Source: Bordetella ansorpii (GTDB lineage: Bacteria; Pseudomonadota; Gammaproteobacteria; Burkholderiales; Burkholderiaceae_B). From it: a DNA stretch of 64,000 nt. The notes under the pieces are model-generated. The model saw only the letters and a list, made by a program, of their open reading frames with translations. It ran no database searches and was not told the origin of the DNA. Position 1 is the first letter of the stretch; every line of letters begins with the position of its first letter. Made by a program: the position numbers and the translations under genes. The stretch is taken from NCBI RefSeq assembly GCF_900078315.1, contig NZ_FKBS01000014.1, forward strand, positions 1,275,847 to 1,339,846. Direction: 5' to 3'. Below are positions 41,119 to 50,277 of the stretch, one piece after another.

Positions 41119-42045
41119 TCAGCGCGGCGCGCGGGGCATCACCGGCGCGTGCTGTGCCATCAGCTCGACGATCCAGTCGATGAACACCCGCAGCTTGGCG
41201 CTGACGTGGCGGTTGGGCGGAAACGCCACGTACATCGGCATCGGATCCATTTCCCAATCCTCGAACAGCGGCACCAGTTCGCCGCGCGCCAAGGGCGCCT
41301 TCGCCATGTAATCGGGCAGCCACAGCACGCCCAGTCCCGCCAGGCCCGCCTCCAGGTAGGCATTGCCGTCGTCCACCGCCAGGACGTAGCGGCCATGCAG
41401 GTGCAGGTCCTCGCCGCCGCGCCGCATGGCGTAGGGCAGGGCGCGGCCCAGCCGCGCCCACAGGAAACCCACCACGCGGTGATGCGAGTCTTCCAGTTCC
41501 AGGGGATGGACGGGCGCGCCGGCGCGTTCCAGGTAGCTGGGCGCGGCATAGACGCCCAGTTGCAGGTCGCCCACGTGCCGCGCCATCAGCGACTGGTCGG
41601 TCAGCTCGCCGCCGCGCACCACGCAGTCCACGTTCTCGCCCAGCAGATCCACCATGCGGTCGCTGACGCCCATGTCGAACTGGATGTCGGGATAGCGCGC
41701 GTGAAAGGCCGGCAGCGCCGGCACGATGACCGTGCGCGCCAGCGGGCTGGGCACGTCCACGCGCAGCCGGCCGCGCGGCGCGGCCAAGGCGCTGGACAGG
41801 CTGGTCTCGGCGTCGTCCATGTCGGCCAGCAGCCGCACCACGCGCTCGTAGTACGCCGCGCCATCGGCCGTCAGGTTCACGCGGCGCGTGGTGCGGTTCA
41901 GCAGCTTCACGCGCAGCCGGGCCTCCAGTTGCTGCACCAGTTGCGTCACCGTGGTCTTGCTCATGTGCAGCGTGTCCGCCGCCTTGGTGAAGCTGCCGGC
42001 TTCCACCACGCGGGCGAACGCCTGCATCGCGTCGAATCGGTCCAT
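41119..42045 (-). CDS. LysR-family transcriptional regulator
   Basis: A 308-residue LTTR with N-terminal winged HTH (FARVVEAGSFTKAADTLHMS, KTTVTQLVQQLEARL, LLNRTTRRVNLTADG) and a type 2 periplasmic-binding co-inducer domain (about 90-295). A strong AGGAGG precedes the ATG. It lies upstream of, and on the same strand as, the kinase gene (87-base gap) and is divergent from the SMI1/KNR4 gene. Targets are unknown; family members usually regulate a divergent or adjacent gene. Confidence 0.94.
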   Translation of the reverse strand: MDRFDAMQAFARVVEAGSFTKAADTLHMSKTTVTQLVQQLEARLRVKLLNRTTRRVNLTADGAAYYERVVRLLADMDDAETSLSSALAAPRGRLRVDVPSPLARTVIVPALPAFHARYPDIQFDMGVSDRMVDLLGENVDCVVRGGELTDQSLMARHVGDLQLGVYAAPSYLERAGAPVHPLELEDSHHRVVGFLWARLGRALPYAMRRGGEDLHLHGRYVLAVDDGNAYLEAGLAGLGVLWLPDYMAKAPLARGELVPLFEDWEMDPMPMYVAFPPNRHVSAKLRVFIDWIVELMAQHAPVMPRAPR

Positions 42046-42239
42046 GCCGGCCTCCTGTTGTGTCGTGGTTGTTCGGATTCTACAAACAGTGCGCGCGGGA
42101 TGAGGCGTGAACGGATGCTGCCTGCCCATGTCCAGCGGTAACCGCGTGCAGGGCGCATCCGAACCCGAGCCGATGGGGCTTTGCTGCGGGCTTGCGTATG
42201 CGTAAGGTATGCGTTTCGACCATGCACTGCGAGGGCAAG

Positions 42240-42740
42240 ATGTCCGATGCGCTGATTCGACGAATGGATGCCTGGCTGGCCGCCAACCGGCCCGAGTACT
42301 ACGCGACGCTGCTGCCTGGCGCCACGGACGAGCAACTGGATGCCTTCGAGCGGCGCTTCGAGATGACGCTGCAGCCCGGGTTCCGTGCGCTTTACGGCTG
42401 GCGCAACGGGCAGGACCCCATGAGCTTCGATTCCCTTCAGGGCAACTGGATGTTCGCGTCACTGGAAGACGTCACGGACACCAAGGACACCCTGGACGGC
42501 ATGATCGGCTACGACTTCGAAGACCCGGCCTGGTGGCGCGCCGGCTGGGTGCCGTTCCTGGGCAATGGCGGGGGCAGCCATCTGTGCGTGGACATGCGCG
42601 CCGAGGATGGCGGACAGCCGGGCCAGCTCATCGAGTTCTGGAAGGCCGACGCCGACAGGCCGATCGCCTATCCGGACTTCGCCGCGTGGCTGCGGCAACT
42701 GGTGGATGCCATGGAAGGCGGGACACTGGAACTGTCTTAG
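42240..42740 (+). CDS. SMI1/KNR4 (SUKH) family protein
   Basis: A 166-residue SUKH-fold protein: LLPGATDEQLDAFERRFEMT, LQPGFRALYGWRNGQD, then WVPFLGNGGGSHLCVDM and the C-terminal FAAWLRQLVDAMEGG. SUKH proteins are common immunity proteins of polymorphic and contact-dependent toxins, but this member has no toxin partner adjacent. It sits about 1.2 kb before vgrG. The start at 42240 follows a GAGGG; the frame is open to 42192. Confidence 0.85.
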   Translation: MSDALIRRMDAWLAANRPEYYATLLPGATDEQLDAFERRFEMTLQPGFRALYGWRNGQDPMSFDSLQGNWMFASLEDVTDTKDTLDGMIGYDFEDPAWWRAGWVPFLGNGGGSHLCVDMRAEDGGQPGQLIEFWKADADRPIAYPDFAAWLRQLVDAMEGGTLELS

Positions 42741-42797
42741 CGGAACGCGTCCGCATTTATCATTGGCCGCGTCGAACTACAGCAAGAGGCACGGACG

Positions 42798-43187
42798 ATG
42801 TTCAGAACCTTCCTGGCCACGGCAGGTGTTGCCCTGTTGGCGGGCTGCGCGGCGAATGGCGGCAGCCCGAAGCGGGCCGCAGCGCTGCAATCGACCCAAC
42901 CGGTCCTGTACCTGTCGATCCGGTCGGCCGAGCAGGTGTACGCCTGCGTCAAGCCCACCGTGGATAACTGGGGCAGCGTGGCGGATGTCGCCGGCTTCCC
43001 GGCCGAGAAGCGGGTCGACATCACGGTCTATGAAGACCGTTTCCCCCAGCCGCGCCAGGATTATTACCTGGTTCGTATCGAGCCCACTCCAGGCGGCTCG
43101 GCCACCCGATTCTTCGATAATGGGATGAACCATCCGCGCGTGCCGGCGGAGAAAGTCGAGGACGTGCTGCGCGGCTGCACGACCTGA
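42798..43187 (+). CDS. Small lipoprotein
   Basis: A 129-residue lipoprotein: signal MFRTFLATAGVALLAGC with lipobox LLAGC (Cys17), a flexible Asn/Gly/Ser linker, then a compact domain (VLYLSIRSAEQVYACVKPTV, RVDITVYEDRFPQPRQDYYL) with three further cysteines, two of which could form a disulfide. No family is recognised. It stands alone between the SMI1/KNR4 gene and the type VI island, on the same strand. Confidence 0.85.
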   Translation: MFRTFLATAGVALLAGCAANGGSPKRAAALQSTQPVLYLSIRSAEQVYACVKPTVDNWGSVADVAGFPAEKRVDITVYEDRFPQPRQDYYLVRIEPTPGGSATRFFDNGMNHPRVPAEKVEDVLRGCTT

Positions 43188-43441
43188 ACCGGCGCGGGCC
43201 GTCCGCGCCCTGGATGCCCCACGGCATATCCGGTTTCGTTCCGTTTCATTGCGTTCGATTTTGTCGGTGCTTGTTGCAGACCGCCGGGAAAACGCACGCC
43301 CATATTAAACAGATCTTCTTCAGATGTAATTCTTGCTAACTGTCACATCACTGGCACGTAGAAAACCTAGCATTGTCGCGAAAGTGTCATAGTCAGACCC
43401 AATTAATCTGAATTCAATTAAAACTTGAATAGAGTGGGGCC
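43188..43441 (+). promoter_or_regulatory. AT-rich promoter region of the type VI island
   Basis: A 254-base stretch more AT-rich than its flanks, especially 43300-43440. It should carry the vgrG promoter, but no good TTGACA/TATAAT pair or sigma-54 site was found. A TGGCAC at 43352-43357 lacks the matching -12 element. AT-richness before vgrG is a common target for H-NS/MvaT-type silencing. Confidence 0.5.
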
Positions 43442-45808
43442 ATGAATAGAGTCGTCGTCGCGGAAACCGCCCTGGGCGCGGTGCTGGAATTCAAGAGCAT
43501 GCACGGGCGTGAAGCCCTGTCGGAGGTGTACGAGTTCGAGGTGGAACTCGTGGCCGAGACGGCTTCCATCACCGCCGATTCGGTACTCGGCAAGCCCTTG
43601 ACGCTGGAAATCGAAACCCAGAATGGCGGCAAGCGTTACCTGAGCGGTGACGTCATCCGTTTTGCCTATGTGGGCCAGGATGCCGGTGGATTCCGCCTGG
43701 CGCGTTATCGCGCGACCGTCTGCCCGTGGCTGTGGTATTTGAAGCGTAATCGCGACTGCAAGATTTACCAGAACAAGAGCGTCGTGGATATCCTGGACGA
43801 AGTGCTGGGTTCGTATCCCGGCTATAACTTCGAGAAGAAATTGCAAGGCAGTTATCGCACCCGGGATTATTGCGTCCAATATGAGGAAAGCGATTTCGAT
43901 TTCATCAGCCGGCTGATGGAGCACGAAGGCATTTATTATTACTTCGAGCACGGCAAGAACGAGCACACCCTGGTGCTGGCCGATGAGATCGGCGAGCACA
44001 AGCCGTTGCCCGATTATCCCTCGCTCGACTATTACCCCCAGGCCGGCAACATCGAAGAGCAGGCGATCCACACCTGGACCAGCGAGGAAGAGCTGCGTGG
44101 CATCGAGTACGTCGTCAACGACTACGACTTCAAGAAGTCCAGCCTGAATCTGCAAAGCCGCCTGAAGGAAAGTTATTCCGTCCAACAGGCCAATCACGAA
44201 ATCTACGAATGGCAGGGCGGCTACGTCGACATCCAGGACGGCGAGCACTACGTCAAGGTGCGGCTGGAAGAGACCCGTTCGGCCAGCGAGCGCAGCAGCG
44301 GCACGTCCAACGTGCGCGGCATGGCGCCGGGCTACACCTTCAAGCTGCGCCAGAGCCCGCGCAAGGTGGACCTGCGCGAATATCTGGTGATCTCCACCGA
44401 GTATTTCCTGACCGAAGCCGGCTATCAGTCGGGCGAGGGCGACGGCGAATACCGCACCGACTTCGTGGTGCAGCCCACCAGCCTGCCGTTTCGCGCGCCC
44501 GTGAAGACGCACATCCCCAAGACCACCGGTCCGCAGACGGCCGTGGTGACCGGGCCCGCCGGCGCCGAGGTCTATACCGACGCCTTCCAGCGCGTGAAGC
44601 TGCATTTCCGCTGGGACCGTTATGGTTCGATGGATGAAAGCAGCTCCTGCTGGGTGCGCGTGTCCAACGATTCGGCGGGCAGCGGCTACGGCGCCATCAG
44701 CACGCCGCGCATCGGCCAGGAAGTGGTCGTGGACTTCATCGGCGGCAACCCCGACCGTCCGCTGGTCACGGGCCGCGTCTACAACGACCGCCAGATGCCG
44801 GCGGGCGGCTTCGTGCCGTCACCCACCATGGTGGGCTTCAGCAGCCGCTCCCATTTCGGCAGCCCGGCCAATGAAAGCCACATGTACATCGAGAACAAGC
44901 TCGGCAGCGAATACGTGAAGCTGCACTCGGAGAAAGACCTGCATGTCGTGGTCGAGGGCCTGGAGACGCGTGACGTCGGGCAGTCGCGCGTGACCCACAT
45001 CGGCACCTTCGAAGAGAACACTGTTGGCGACTACCAGAAGAACATCGTCGAGTCGTACCGCGACACCACCATCAATGGCTACGACACGCTGAAGGTCACG
45101 GGCGGCGACCGCACCGAGACGTTCGACCACCGTTACATCAACACCACCAAGTCGGATATCGAGGTCACGTCCAACGACGGCCACATCCACATCAAGGCCG
45201 ATACCGGCTTCGGCAAGTTCGAGGCCAACGACATCATCCTGGTCAAGTCCACCGGCGACAACAACGTCAACGTGCAAAAGGGCGGCGATGACCACCAACT
45301 GGGCCTGGAAGGCGAGAACGCCATCCTGAAGGCGCCCACCGACGTCACGATCACCGCCACCGGCGGCAACAGCGAGTTCTGGGCCAAAGGCACCAAGAAA
45401 ATTTTCGCGGATGCGGGCCCGCTGGACATCCAGCGCGGCGGCGCGGATCACTCGATCAACATGACGGGCACGGTCATGACGATGAAGGCGCCGGACAAGA
45501 TCGCGCTGGAGTCGACCGAACTGGTCTGGAACGGCTCCGCGTTGAAGGATACGCACAAGACGCAGTTCACCAACGGCATCTGGAAGGGCGAGGCGTTCGT
45601 CGAAGTGTTCCAGGCCCGCGCCTTTCACCAATCCGCGTCGGCATTCCGGCACCAGCTCAACGTGTCGCAGGACACTTACTACGTCAAGAAGGCGGACTTC
45701 GGCGTGCTCAAGCTGGACGTGTCGGCGTACAAGGGAACCAACTCGCCCACCGACATCGATTTCGGCGGGTTCAGGACCTGGTTCCAGGCATTCATGCTGA
45801 TCGTCTGA
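43442..45808 (+). CDS. vgrG: Type VI secretion spike protein VgrG
   Basis: Spike-tip protein of a type VI secretion system, 788 residues. It has the gp27-like base (about residues 1-350: VYEFEVELVAETASI, CVQYEESDFDFISRLMEHEG, IYYYFE), the gp5 OB-fold (about 375-450: RVKLHFRWDRYGSMDESSSC, ISTPRIGQEVVVDFIGGNPD, RPLVTGRVYN), a beta-helical needle (about 480-690) and a C-terminal extension of about 100 residues with no enzymatic motif, probably the docking site for the adaptor encoded next. First gene of the island; GAGTGGGG precedes the ATG. Confidence 0.95.
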   Translation: MNRVVVAETALGAVLEFKSMHGREALSEVYEFEVELVAETASITADSVLGKPLTLEIETQNGGKRYLSGDVIRFAYVGQDAGGFRLARYRATVCPWLWYLKRNRDCKIYQNKSVVDILDEVLGSYPGYNFEKKLQGSYRTRDYCVQYEESDFDFISRLMEHEGIYYYFEHGKNEHTLVLADEIGEHKPLPDYPSLDYYPQAGNIEEQAIHTWTSEEELRGIEYVVNDYDFKKSSLNLQSRLKESYSVQQANHEIYEWQGGYVDIQDGEHYVKVRLEETRSASERSSGTSNVRGMAPGYTFKLRQSPRKVDLREYLVISTEYFLTEAGYQSGEGDGEYRTDFVVQPTSLPFRAPVKTHIPKTTGPQTAVVTGPAGAEVYTDAFQRVKLHFRWDRYGSMDESSSCWVRVSNDSAGSGYGAISTPRIGQEVVVDFIGGNPDRPLVTGRVYNDRQMPAGGFVPSPTMVGFSSRSHFGSPANESHMYIENKLGSEYVKLHSEKDLHVVVEGLETRDVGQSRVTHIGTFEENTVGDYQKNIVESYRDTTINGYDTLKVTGGDRTETFDHRYINTTKSDIEVTSNDGHIHIKADTGFGKFEANDIILVKSTGDNNVNVQKGGDDHQLGLEGENAILKAPTDVTITATGGNSEFWAKGTKKIFADAGPLDIQRGGADHSINMTGTVMTMKAPDKIALESTELVWNGSALKDTHKTQFTNGIWKGEAFVEVFQARAFHQSASAFRHQLNVSQDTYYVKKADFGVLKLDVSAYKGTNSPTDIDFGGFRTWFQAFMLIV

Positions 45809-45830
45809 ATCGAGACCCGACCGCCGCTCG

Positions 45831-48446
45831 ATGAAAGTCATCAAACCCAACCGGTTGTCCGGCCTGACGCGTCCGTACCGATTCCTGAAGCAGGATCACC
45901 TGGCCATCACCGCGTATGCGATGGTGGACTTCTCGTCCGGGTTCAGCCTGGTCGACGAGCAGCAGCTATGGGCGCTGTTCGGCGAGGAGTCCGCGCAGGT
46001 GTTCGGGGCGGAGGCGCTGGATTTCGGTATTCCGAAGCCCAAGCCGGAAATCATTCTGAACGCCTATGGCTTCGGCAAATATGCCGTCCGCGGCAGGACC
46101 GCCGTATCCGTCAGCGTCAACAACGTCAGGAAGGACCTGTGGGTAACGGGAGATCGCTATTGGTCGGACGGCAAGCCCAGCGAGGCCCTGCCGTTCGACC
46201 GCATTCCCATCTGCTGGCGCAACGCATTCGGCGGCGAAGGCTATCCGGAGAACCAGCACGGCAAGGGTTTCCGGAAAATCGATGTGGATGGCATGCCGGT
46301 CCGGTTCCTGCCCAACGTCGAGGATCCGGCCAACCCGGTCGTCCTGGAAGGGCAGCGTTACGCGCCGGCCGGCTACGCGGCCATTCCCATCGAATATCCC
46401 GGCAGAAACCGGATGATGGGCACCTACGACGAGAAGTGGCGCATCAATGAATTTCCGGGTTTTGCGCGCGATATCGACTGGGAATACTTCAACCAGAGCC
46501 CGCCCCGGCAGCGTCTGAATTACCTGGACGCGGGCGACGAGATCATCTTCACGCACCTGCATCCCGAGAAGCCGCACTTGGCCACGTCCATTCCCGCGCT
46601 GGCGGCCAAGGCGTTCATCCGGCGCGCCAGGACGGCCGGGCAGGCCAGCGGGTTTCTGGAGGAAGTGCCCCTGCGCCTGACCACGTACTGGGCGTTCCCG
46701 CATCTGGAGAAGGCCATCCTGATCTACCAGGGCGCCGTGTCCATCGATGAGGATGACGCCAGCGACATCAGCCACATTCTGTATGCGGCCGAGCATGCCG
46801 ACGCGCCGCGCGCGCCAGCCTACTACGAGGACATTTTCCACAAGCGGGTCGATCCGCAGACCAGCGGCATGCATGCGGTGCTCGACGCGCAACTGGTCGA
46901 CGCCCGTTTCATGCGCGCGCTGGCCGATGACGAGATCGAGCTGTCGCCGCTGTTGCGCAACAAGCTCGTCAAGCTCGAGAAGGAATTGGGTCCAGGTGTT
47001 GCGCGCGCCAAATCCGGGGAGGCGTCCGCCGACAGTGCCGCTGGCATCCGGACCGAGCTGGATTGGCTGGAGCGAACCCGCAGCGGCAAGGTTTCCCGAG
47101 AGGCGCTCATCGAGGAGATGCTGAAAAAACAGCAGTCGCAGCGGCAGACCCTGTCGGATGCCAGGCGCGATCTGCGAAAAAGCCGCGAAGCCCTGGCCGG
47201 CAAGTCCGACGACGTGCCGCAGTCGATGAAGGACGAGCGCGCCGCGTTCCTGAAGGAAAGCCGGCAGTCGCTGCTGGATTCGGTGCGTGAAGCGGCCGAA
47301 CGCCGCGCCGTGCCCGTGGCGCCAGGCCTGGGCGACAACAGCGCCGCGCAGGACGCACTGCGGCAACTGCGCCTGAAGCAGGCCGGGCAGTTCCAGGAAC
47401 TGCTGGCCCGGGCGCCTGGCGCGACCGCGGCCCGACGCGACTATTCAGGCCGGCCGAGAGCGCTGCACCGCATTTTTGGCCTGCAGCAGCGCGTGGCGGA
47501 ACCGCTGCCCGAAGGATGCGAGGGCTATGACCTGCACGATTTCGCCGCCGCGGGCGCGTCCTACGCGGGTTGGGACGTCAGCGGCCTGACCCTGCGCGAC
47601 AGCCGCATCACGGGATGCGACTTCGGCCGTGCCCGCATGGCATGCGGCGATTTCGAAAGGGTGGTGTTCACGGGCTGCGATTTTTCGTCGGCGGACTGGA
47701 GCCAGGCGCACTTCACGCAGTGCCAGTTCATCGATTGCCGCCTGCCCAACGTGGGTTCCGACAAGGCCCGCTTCGTGGACAGCCGGTTCGTGCGCTGCGA
47801 TCTGGCGCAGTGGATGCATTTCCGCATCACGATGCAGGGCTGCACGTTCGAGCAGTGCCGTTTCGTGAACTTCGCCTACATGCGCGCCCGGCTGGGGCAG
47901 CTCGCGTTCAAGGACTGCCGTTTCCTGCGGCACTCGTTCATCAAGGCCAGCATCACGGGCATCCGCATGGAATCCTGCCACATCGACTCGATGGCGTTCG
48001 TCGAGATGAAGCCGATGTCGGATGTCAGGGTGCTGCAATGCCAGGCGTCCAAGGTCAACATCGCGCCAGGAAGCACCATCGAGGATTTTGAGATCTCGCA
48101 CTCCGCGTTCTCGGCGTCCAGCTTCCGCAAGGTCGGCCTGGGCGCCGGCCGCATCGTGGCCAGCGATCTCAGCCATTGCGATTTTTCCGAAAGCCGCCTG
48201 CGCGAGGTCAGTCTCGAAGACAGTTTCTTCAAGCGTTCGCTCTTCATCCGCACCGACCTGTCGCGGGTCCGGATCGCCAATTCCGACTTCAGCGAGGCCC
48301 AGATGAAATCGGCCGACCTGGCTGGCACGCAGATGCGGCACGTATCTTTCTTCAGCGCCGACCTGGCCATGGTCAAGGTCGACGAGAACACGGTCCAGCA
48401 GGACATGTTGATGACCCGTTCCAACATCTATCCGTTGCGTAACTGA
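45831..48446 (+). CDS. DUF2169-pentapeptide repeat fusion, T6SS adaptor-like
   Basis: An 871-residue two-part protein. Residues about 1-330 are a DUF2169 domain (WRNAFGGEGYPENQHGKGF, INEFPGFARDIDWEYFNQSP, LDAGDEIIFTHLHPEKPHL). DUF2169 proteins such as Agrobacterium Atu3641 load effectors onto VgrG/PAAR. Then comes a charged coiled-coil linker (about 400-510) and some 20 pentapeptide repeats from about 560 to the end (GCDFGRARMACGDFERVVFT, TQCQFIDCRL), predicted to form a right-handed quadrilateral beta-helix. The gene follows vgrG by 22 bases. Its size is well above a plain DUF2169 adaptor. A long open frame on the opposite strand is a shadow. Confidence 0.93.
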   Translation: MKVIKPNRLSGLTRPYRFLKQDHLAITAYAMVDFSSGFSLVDEQQLWALFGEESAQVFGAEALDFGIPKPKPEIILNAYGFGKYAVRGRTAVSVSVNNVRKDLWVTGDRYWSDGKPSEALPFDRIPICWRNAFGGEGYPENQHGKGFRKIDVDGMPVRFLPNVEDPANPVVLEGQRYAPAGYAAIPIEYPGRNRMMGTYDEKWRINEFPGFARDIDWEYFNQSPPRQRLNYLDAGDEIIFTHLHPEKPHLATSIPALAAKAFIRRARTAGQASGFLEEVPLRLTTYWAFPHLEKAILIYQGAVSIDEDDASDISHILYAAEHADAPRAPAYYEDIFHKRVDPQTSGMHAVLDAQLVDARFMRALADDEIELSPLLRNKLVKLEKELGPGVARAKSGEASADSAAGIRTELDWLERTRSGKVSREALIEEMLKKQQSQRQTLSDARRDLRKSREALAGKSDDVPQSMKDERAAFLKESRQSLLDSVREAAERRAVPVAPGLGDNSAAQDALRQLRLKQAGQFQELLARAPGATAARRDYSGRPRALHRIFGLQQRVAEPLPEGCEGYDLHDFAAAGASYAGWDVSGLTLRDSRITGCDFGRARMACGDFERVVFTGCDFSSADWSQAHFTQCQFIDCRLPNVGSDKARFVDSRFVRCDLAQWMHFRITMQGCTFEQCRFVNFAYMRARLGQLAFKDCRFLRHSFIKASITGIRMESCHIDSMAFVEMKPMSDVRVLQCQASKVNIAPGSTIEDFEISHSAFSASSFRKVGLGAGRIVASDLSHCDFSESRLREVSLEDSFFKRSLFIRTDLSRVRIANSDFSEAQMKSADLAGTQMRHVSFFSADLAMVKVDENTVQQDMLMTRSNIYPLRN

Positions 48447-48449
48447 TCC

Positions 48450-49505
48450 ATGGCCCCCGACGAGATAAAACAGAAGTTCCTGGCCCAGGTAGGCGATGGC
48501 GATTCGATTGCCGGCCTGTTGTACAAGGGCCTGCACTGGCGGGATGCGTGGCGGGGCGGCGAGATCCGCCAATGCATCTTCGAAGAGAACACGTTCGCCG
48601 ACACCGAGTGGCAGGCGTGCCATGCCGACATGGTCATATTCGTGCGCGGAGAATGGTCGCGCGTGGTATTCAATGACTGCGTCTTCTCGAACAGCCGCTT
48701 CGTCGACTGCGTTTTCGATGCCTGCACTTTCAATGCGCAGCAGTTCATCGGCTGCGTGTTCGAGCGATGCGTGATGCGTGGCTGCGAGGCCTCGGAAGGC
48801 GCGGTCGCCAATACCCAGATGCTCGACCTGCGGGTCGAGGATTGCCGCATCGACAAGTGGGTGCTGACGGGCAACCAGGACGTCACCTTGCGCTTCAAGG
48901 ATTCGGCGTTCCAGCACCTGGCGCTGGCGGATTTCGACTTCGCCAATCTGGCCATCGAGAACACGCGCTTCACCAACCTGATCGCGCTGGAGTGCACCGC
49001 CAAGGCCTATGACTTCTCCGGCTTGCATCTGGTGCAGAGCCAGTTCACGGACAGCAAGATGGCGGGAGCCGACTTCTCGCAGGCGGAACTGTCCCAGTCG
49101 TGCTTCAAGGGATGCGACCTGCAGGCATGCCGGTTCGACCACGCGACGCTGCGGCAGGCTTTGTTGCTGGAGGCGAATGCGGCGCACGCGGTGTTCGCCG
49201 GGGCGCAGATGGAATGCGCCAATCTGTCGGGCGCCGATTGCGAGCGTGCCGTGTTTCGTGGCGCCGATATGAACATGACGATCCTGAATCAGTGCAACCT
49301 GCAACATGCCGATTTCGGCGAAGGCAGCATGCCGTTCACGGATTTTTCCTACTCCAACCTCAGCCATGCCGATTTTCGGGGCGGGCATTTCATGCGTAGC
49401 AAACATCACGCGGTGATCGACAGCGATACCCGCTACGGCAGCCGCGACGGCGTCCTGCCGCCGGACCGCGATCTGCTGCAGGCCGAGCAATGGGTGAAAC
49501 TATGA
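48450..49505 (+). CDS. Pentapeptide repeat protein
   Basis: A 351-residue protein made almost wholly of pentapeptide repeats (about residues 35-335), with frequent Cys and Phe at the inward positions (FNDCVFSNSRFVDCVFDACT, FAGAQMECANLSGADCERAV). It looks like a free-standing relative of the repeat domain of the preceding DUF2169 protein, three bases upstream, and its stop overlaps the DUF3540 start. Pentapeptide proteins can mimic DNA or scaffold complexes; in T6SS islands they accompany DUF2169 adaptors. Its specific role is unknown. Confidence 0.92.
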   Translation: MAPDEIKQKFLAQVGDGDSIAGLLYKGLHWRDAWRGGEIRQCIFEENTFADTEWQACHADMVIFVRGEWSRVVFNDCVFSNSRFVDCVFDACTFNAQQFIGCVFERCVMRGCEASEGAVANTQMLDLRVEDCRIDKWVLTGNQDVTLRFKDSAFQHLALADFDFANLAIENTRFTNLIALECTAKAYDFSGLHLVQSQFTDSKMAGADFSQAELSQSCFKGCDLQACRFDHATLRQALLLEANAAHAVFAGAQMECANLSGADCERAVFRGADMNMTILNQCNLQHADFGEGSMPFTDFSYSNLSHADFRGGHFMRSKHHAVIDSDTRYGSRDGVLPPDRDLLQAEQWVKL

Positions 49506-50233
49506 TCCAACGCAGACAGCACGACGGCGAGCGCGCGAATGCCGATCCACAGCCGGACCAACCGGACACGCTGCATCCGTTGCTGCAACGTAACGCCAAC
49601 GCTTACAGCGGCGACACACCCATTCACAGCGCCTTCCTGGTCGATGCATCGCGGGACGAGGGCTGGTTCACCGTCAGCGACGAGGCGCGGGGGCGCCGGT
49701 ATCAAGTCAAACGGGCCGCCAGTTGCCTGCTGATGCCGAACGCCGGCGACAAGGTGCTGGTGTCGGGGGACGCGGCGGGTGGCCTGTACATCATTGCCGT
49801 GCTGGAGCAGCGCGATCAAGGCCGTTCGGCCTTGCATGTCGATGGCGAACTGACCCTGTCCGCCGACGTGCTGTCCCTGATGGGCGCCAGCCGCGTGTCG
49901 GTGGCCGCGGAAACCTTCGCGCTGCGTGCCCGGTCGGGCGCGGTGAACACGGCGGACTGGACGCTGAAGACCCATTCCTACACGCTGGCCAGCGTGGACC
50001 TGAGCGTGGCGTCCATCACCGCCAAGTACACGGGCGACCATCGCGAGTCCTATTACCAATCGGTGCGTGAAACCACGGGCCAGTCCACGCGCTATGTTAC
50101 GGGCACCGACACCGTCAAGGCCGTCAACCTGGACTACGCCGCCGATTTCATCACCCGCCTGAGCGGCAATACGACCTTCATCAACGGCGAGACGCTGGTC
50201 AAGGCCGACGGCAAACAGATTCTCGTGGGATAG
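49502..50233 (+). CDS. DUF3540 family protein (T6SS accessory)
   Basis: A 243-residue protein of the DUF3540 family, genes found between DUF2169/pentapeptide genes and DUF4150 genes in type VI islands. After a polar N-terminus comes a beta-rich region (GWFTVSDEARGRRYQVKRAA, MPNAGDKVLVSGDAAGGLYI) like the VgrG OB-fold and a Thr/Ser-rich needle-like C-terminal half (THSYTLASVDLSVASITAKY). It may form an additional spike or adaptor piece. The ATG overlaps the previous stop (ATGA). Confidence 0.88.
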   Translation: MIQRRQHDGERANADPQPDQPDTLHPLLQRNANAYSGDTPIHSAFLVDASRDEGWFTVSDEARGRRYQVKRAASCLLMPNAGDKVLVSGDAAGGLYIIAVLEQRDQGRSALHVDGELTLSADVLSLMGASRVSVAAETFALRARSGAVNTADWTLKTHSYTLASVDLSVASITAKYTGDHRESYYQSVRETTGQSTRYVTGTDTVKAVNLDYAADFITRLSGNTTFINGETLVKADGKQILVG

Positions 50234-50277
50234 CAGGGCGTCCAACCGCCCGAATTCCTTTATCGGAGCAAACACAT

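Noticed and set aside
43352-43367. TGGCAC resembling a sigma-54 -24 element before vgrG
   Set aside because: No GC dinucleotide at the required -12 spacing (GAAAAC instead of TTGC).
47445-49490. Open frame of 681 codons on the minus strand across both pentapeptide genes
   Set aside because: Antisense shadow; the plus-strand frames show clear repeat families and coupled starts.
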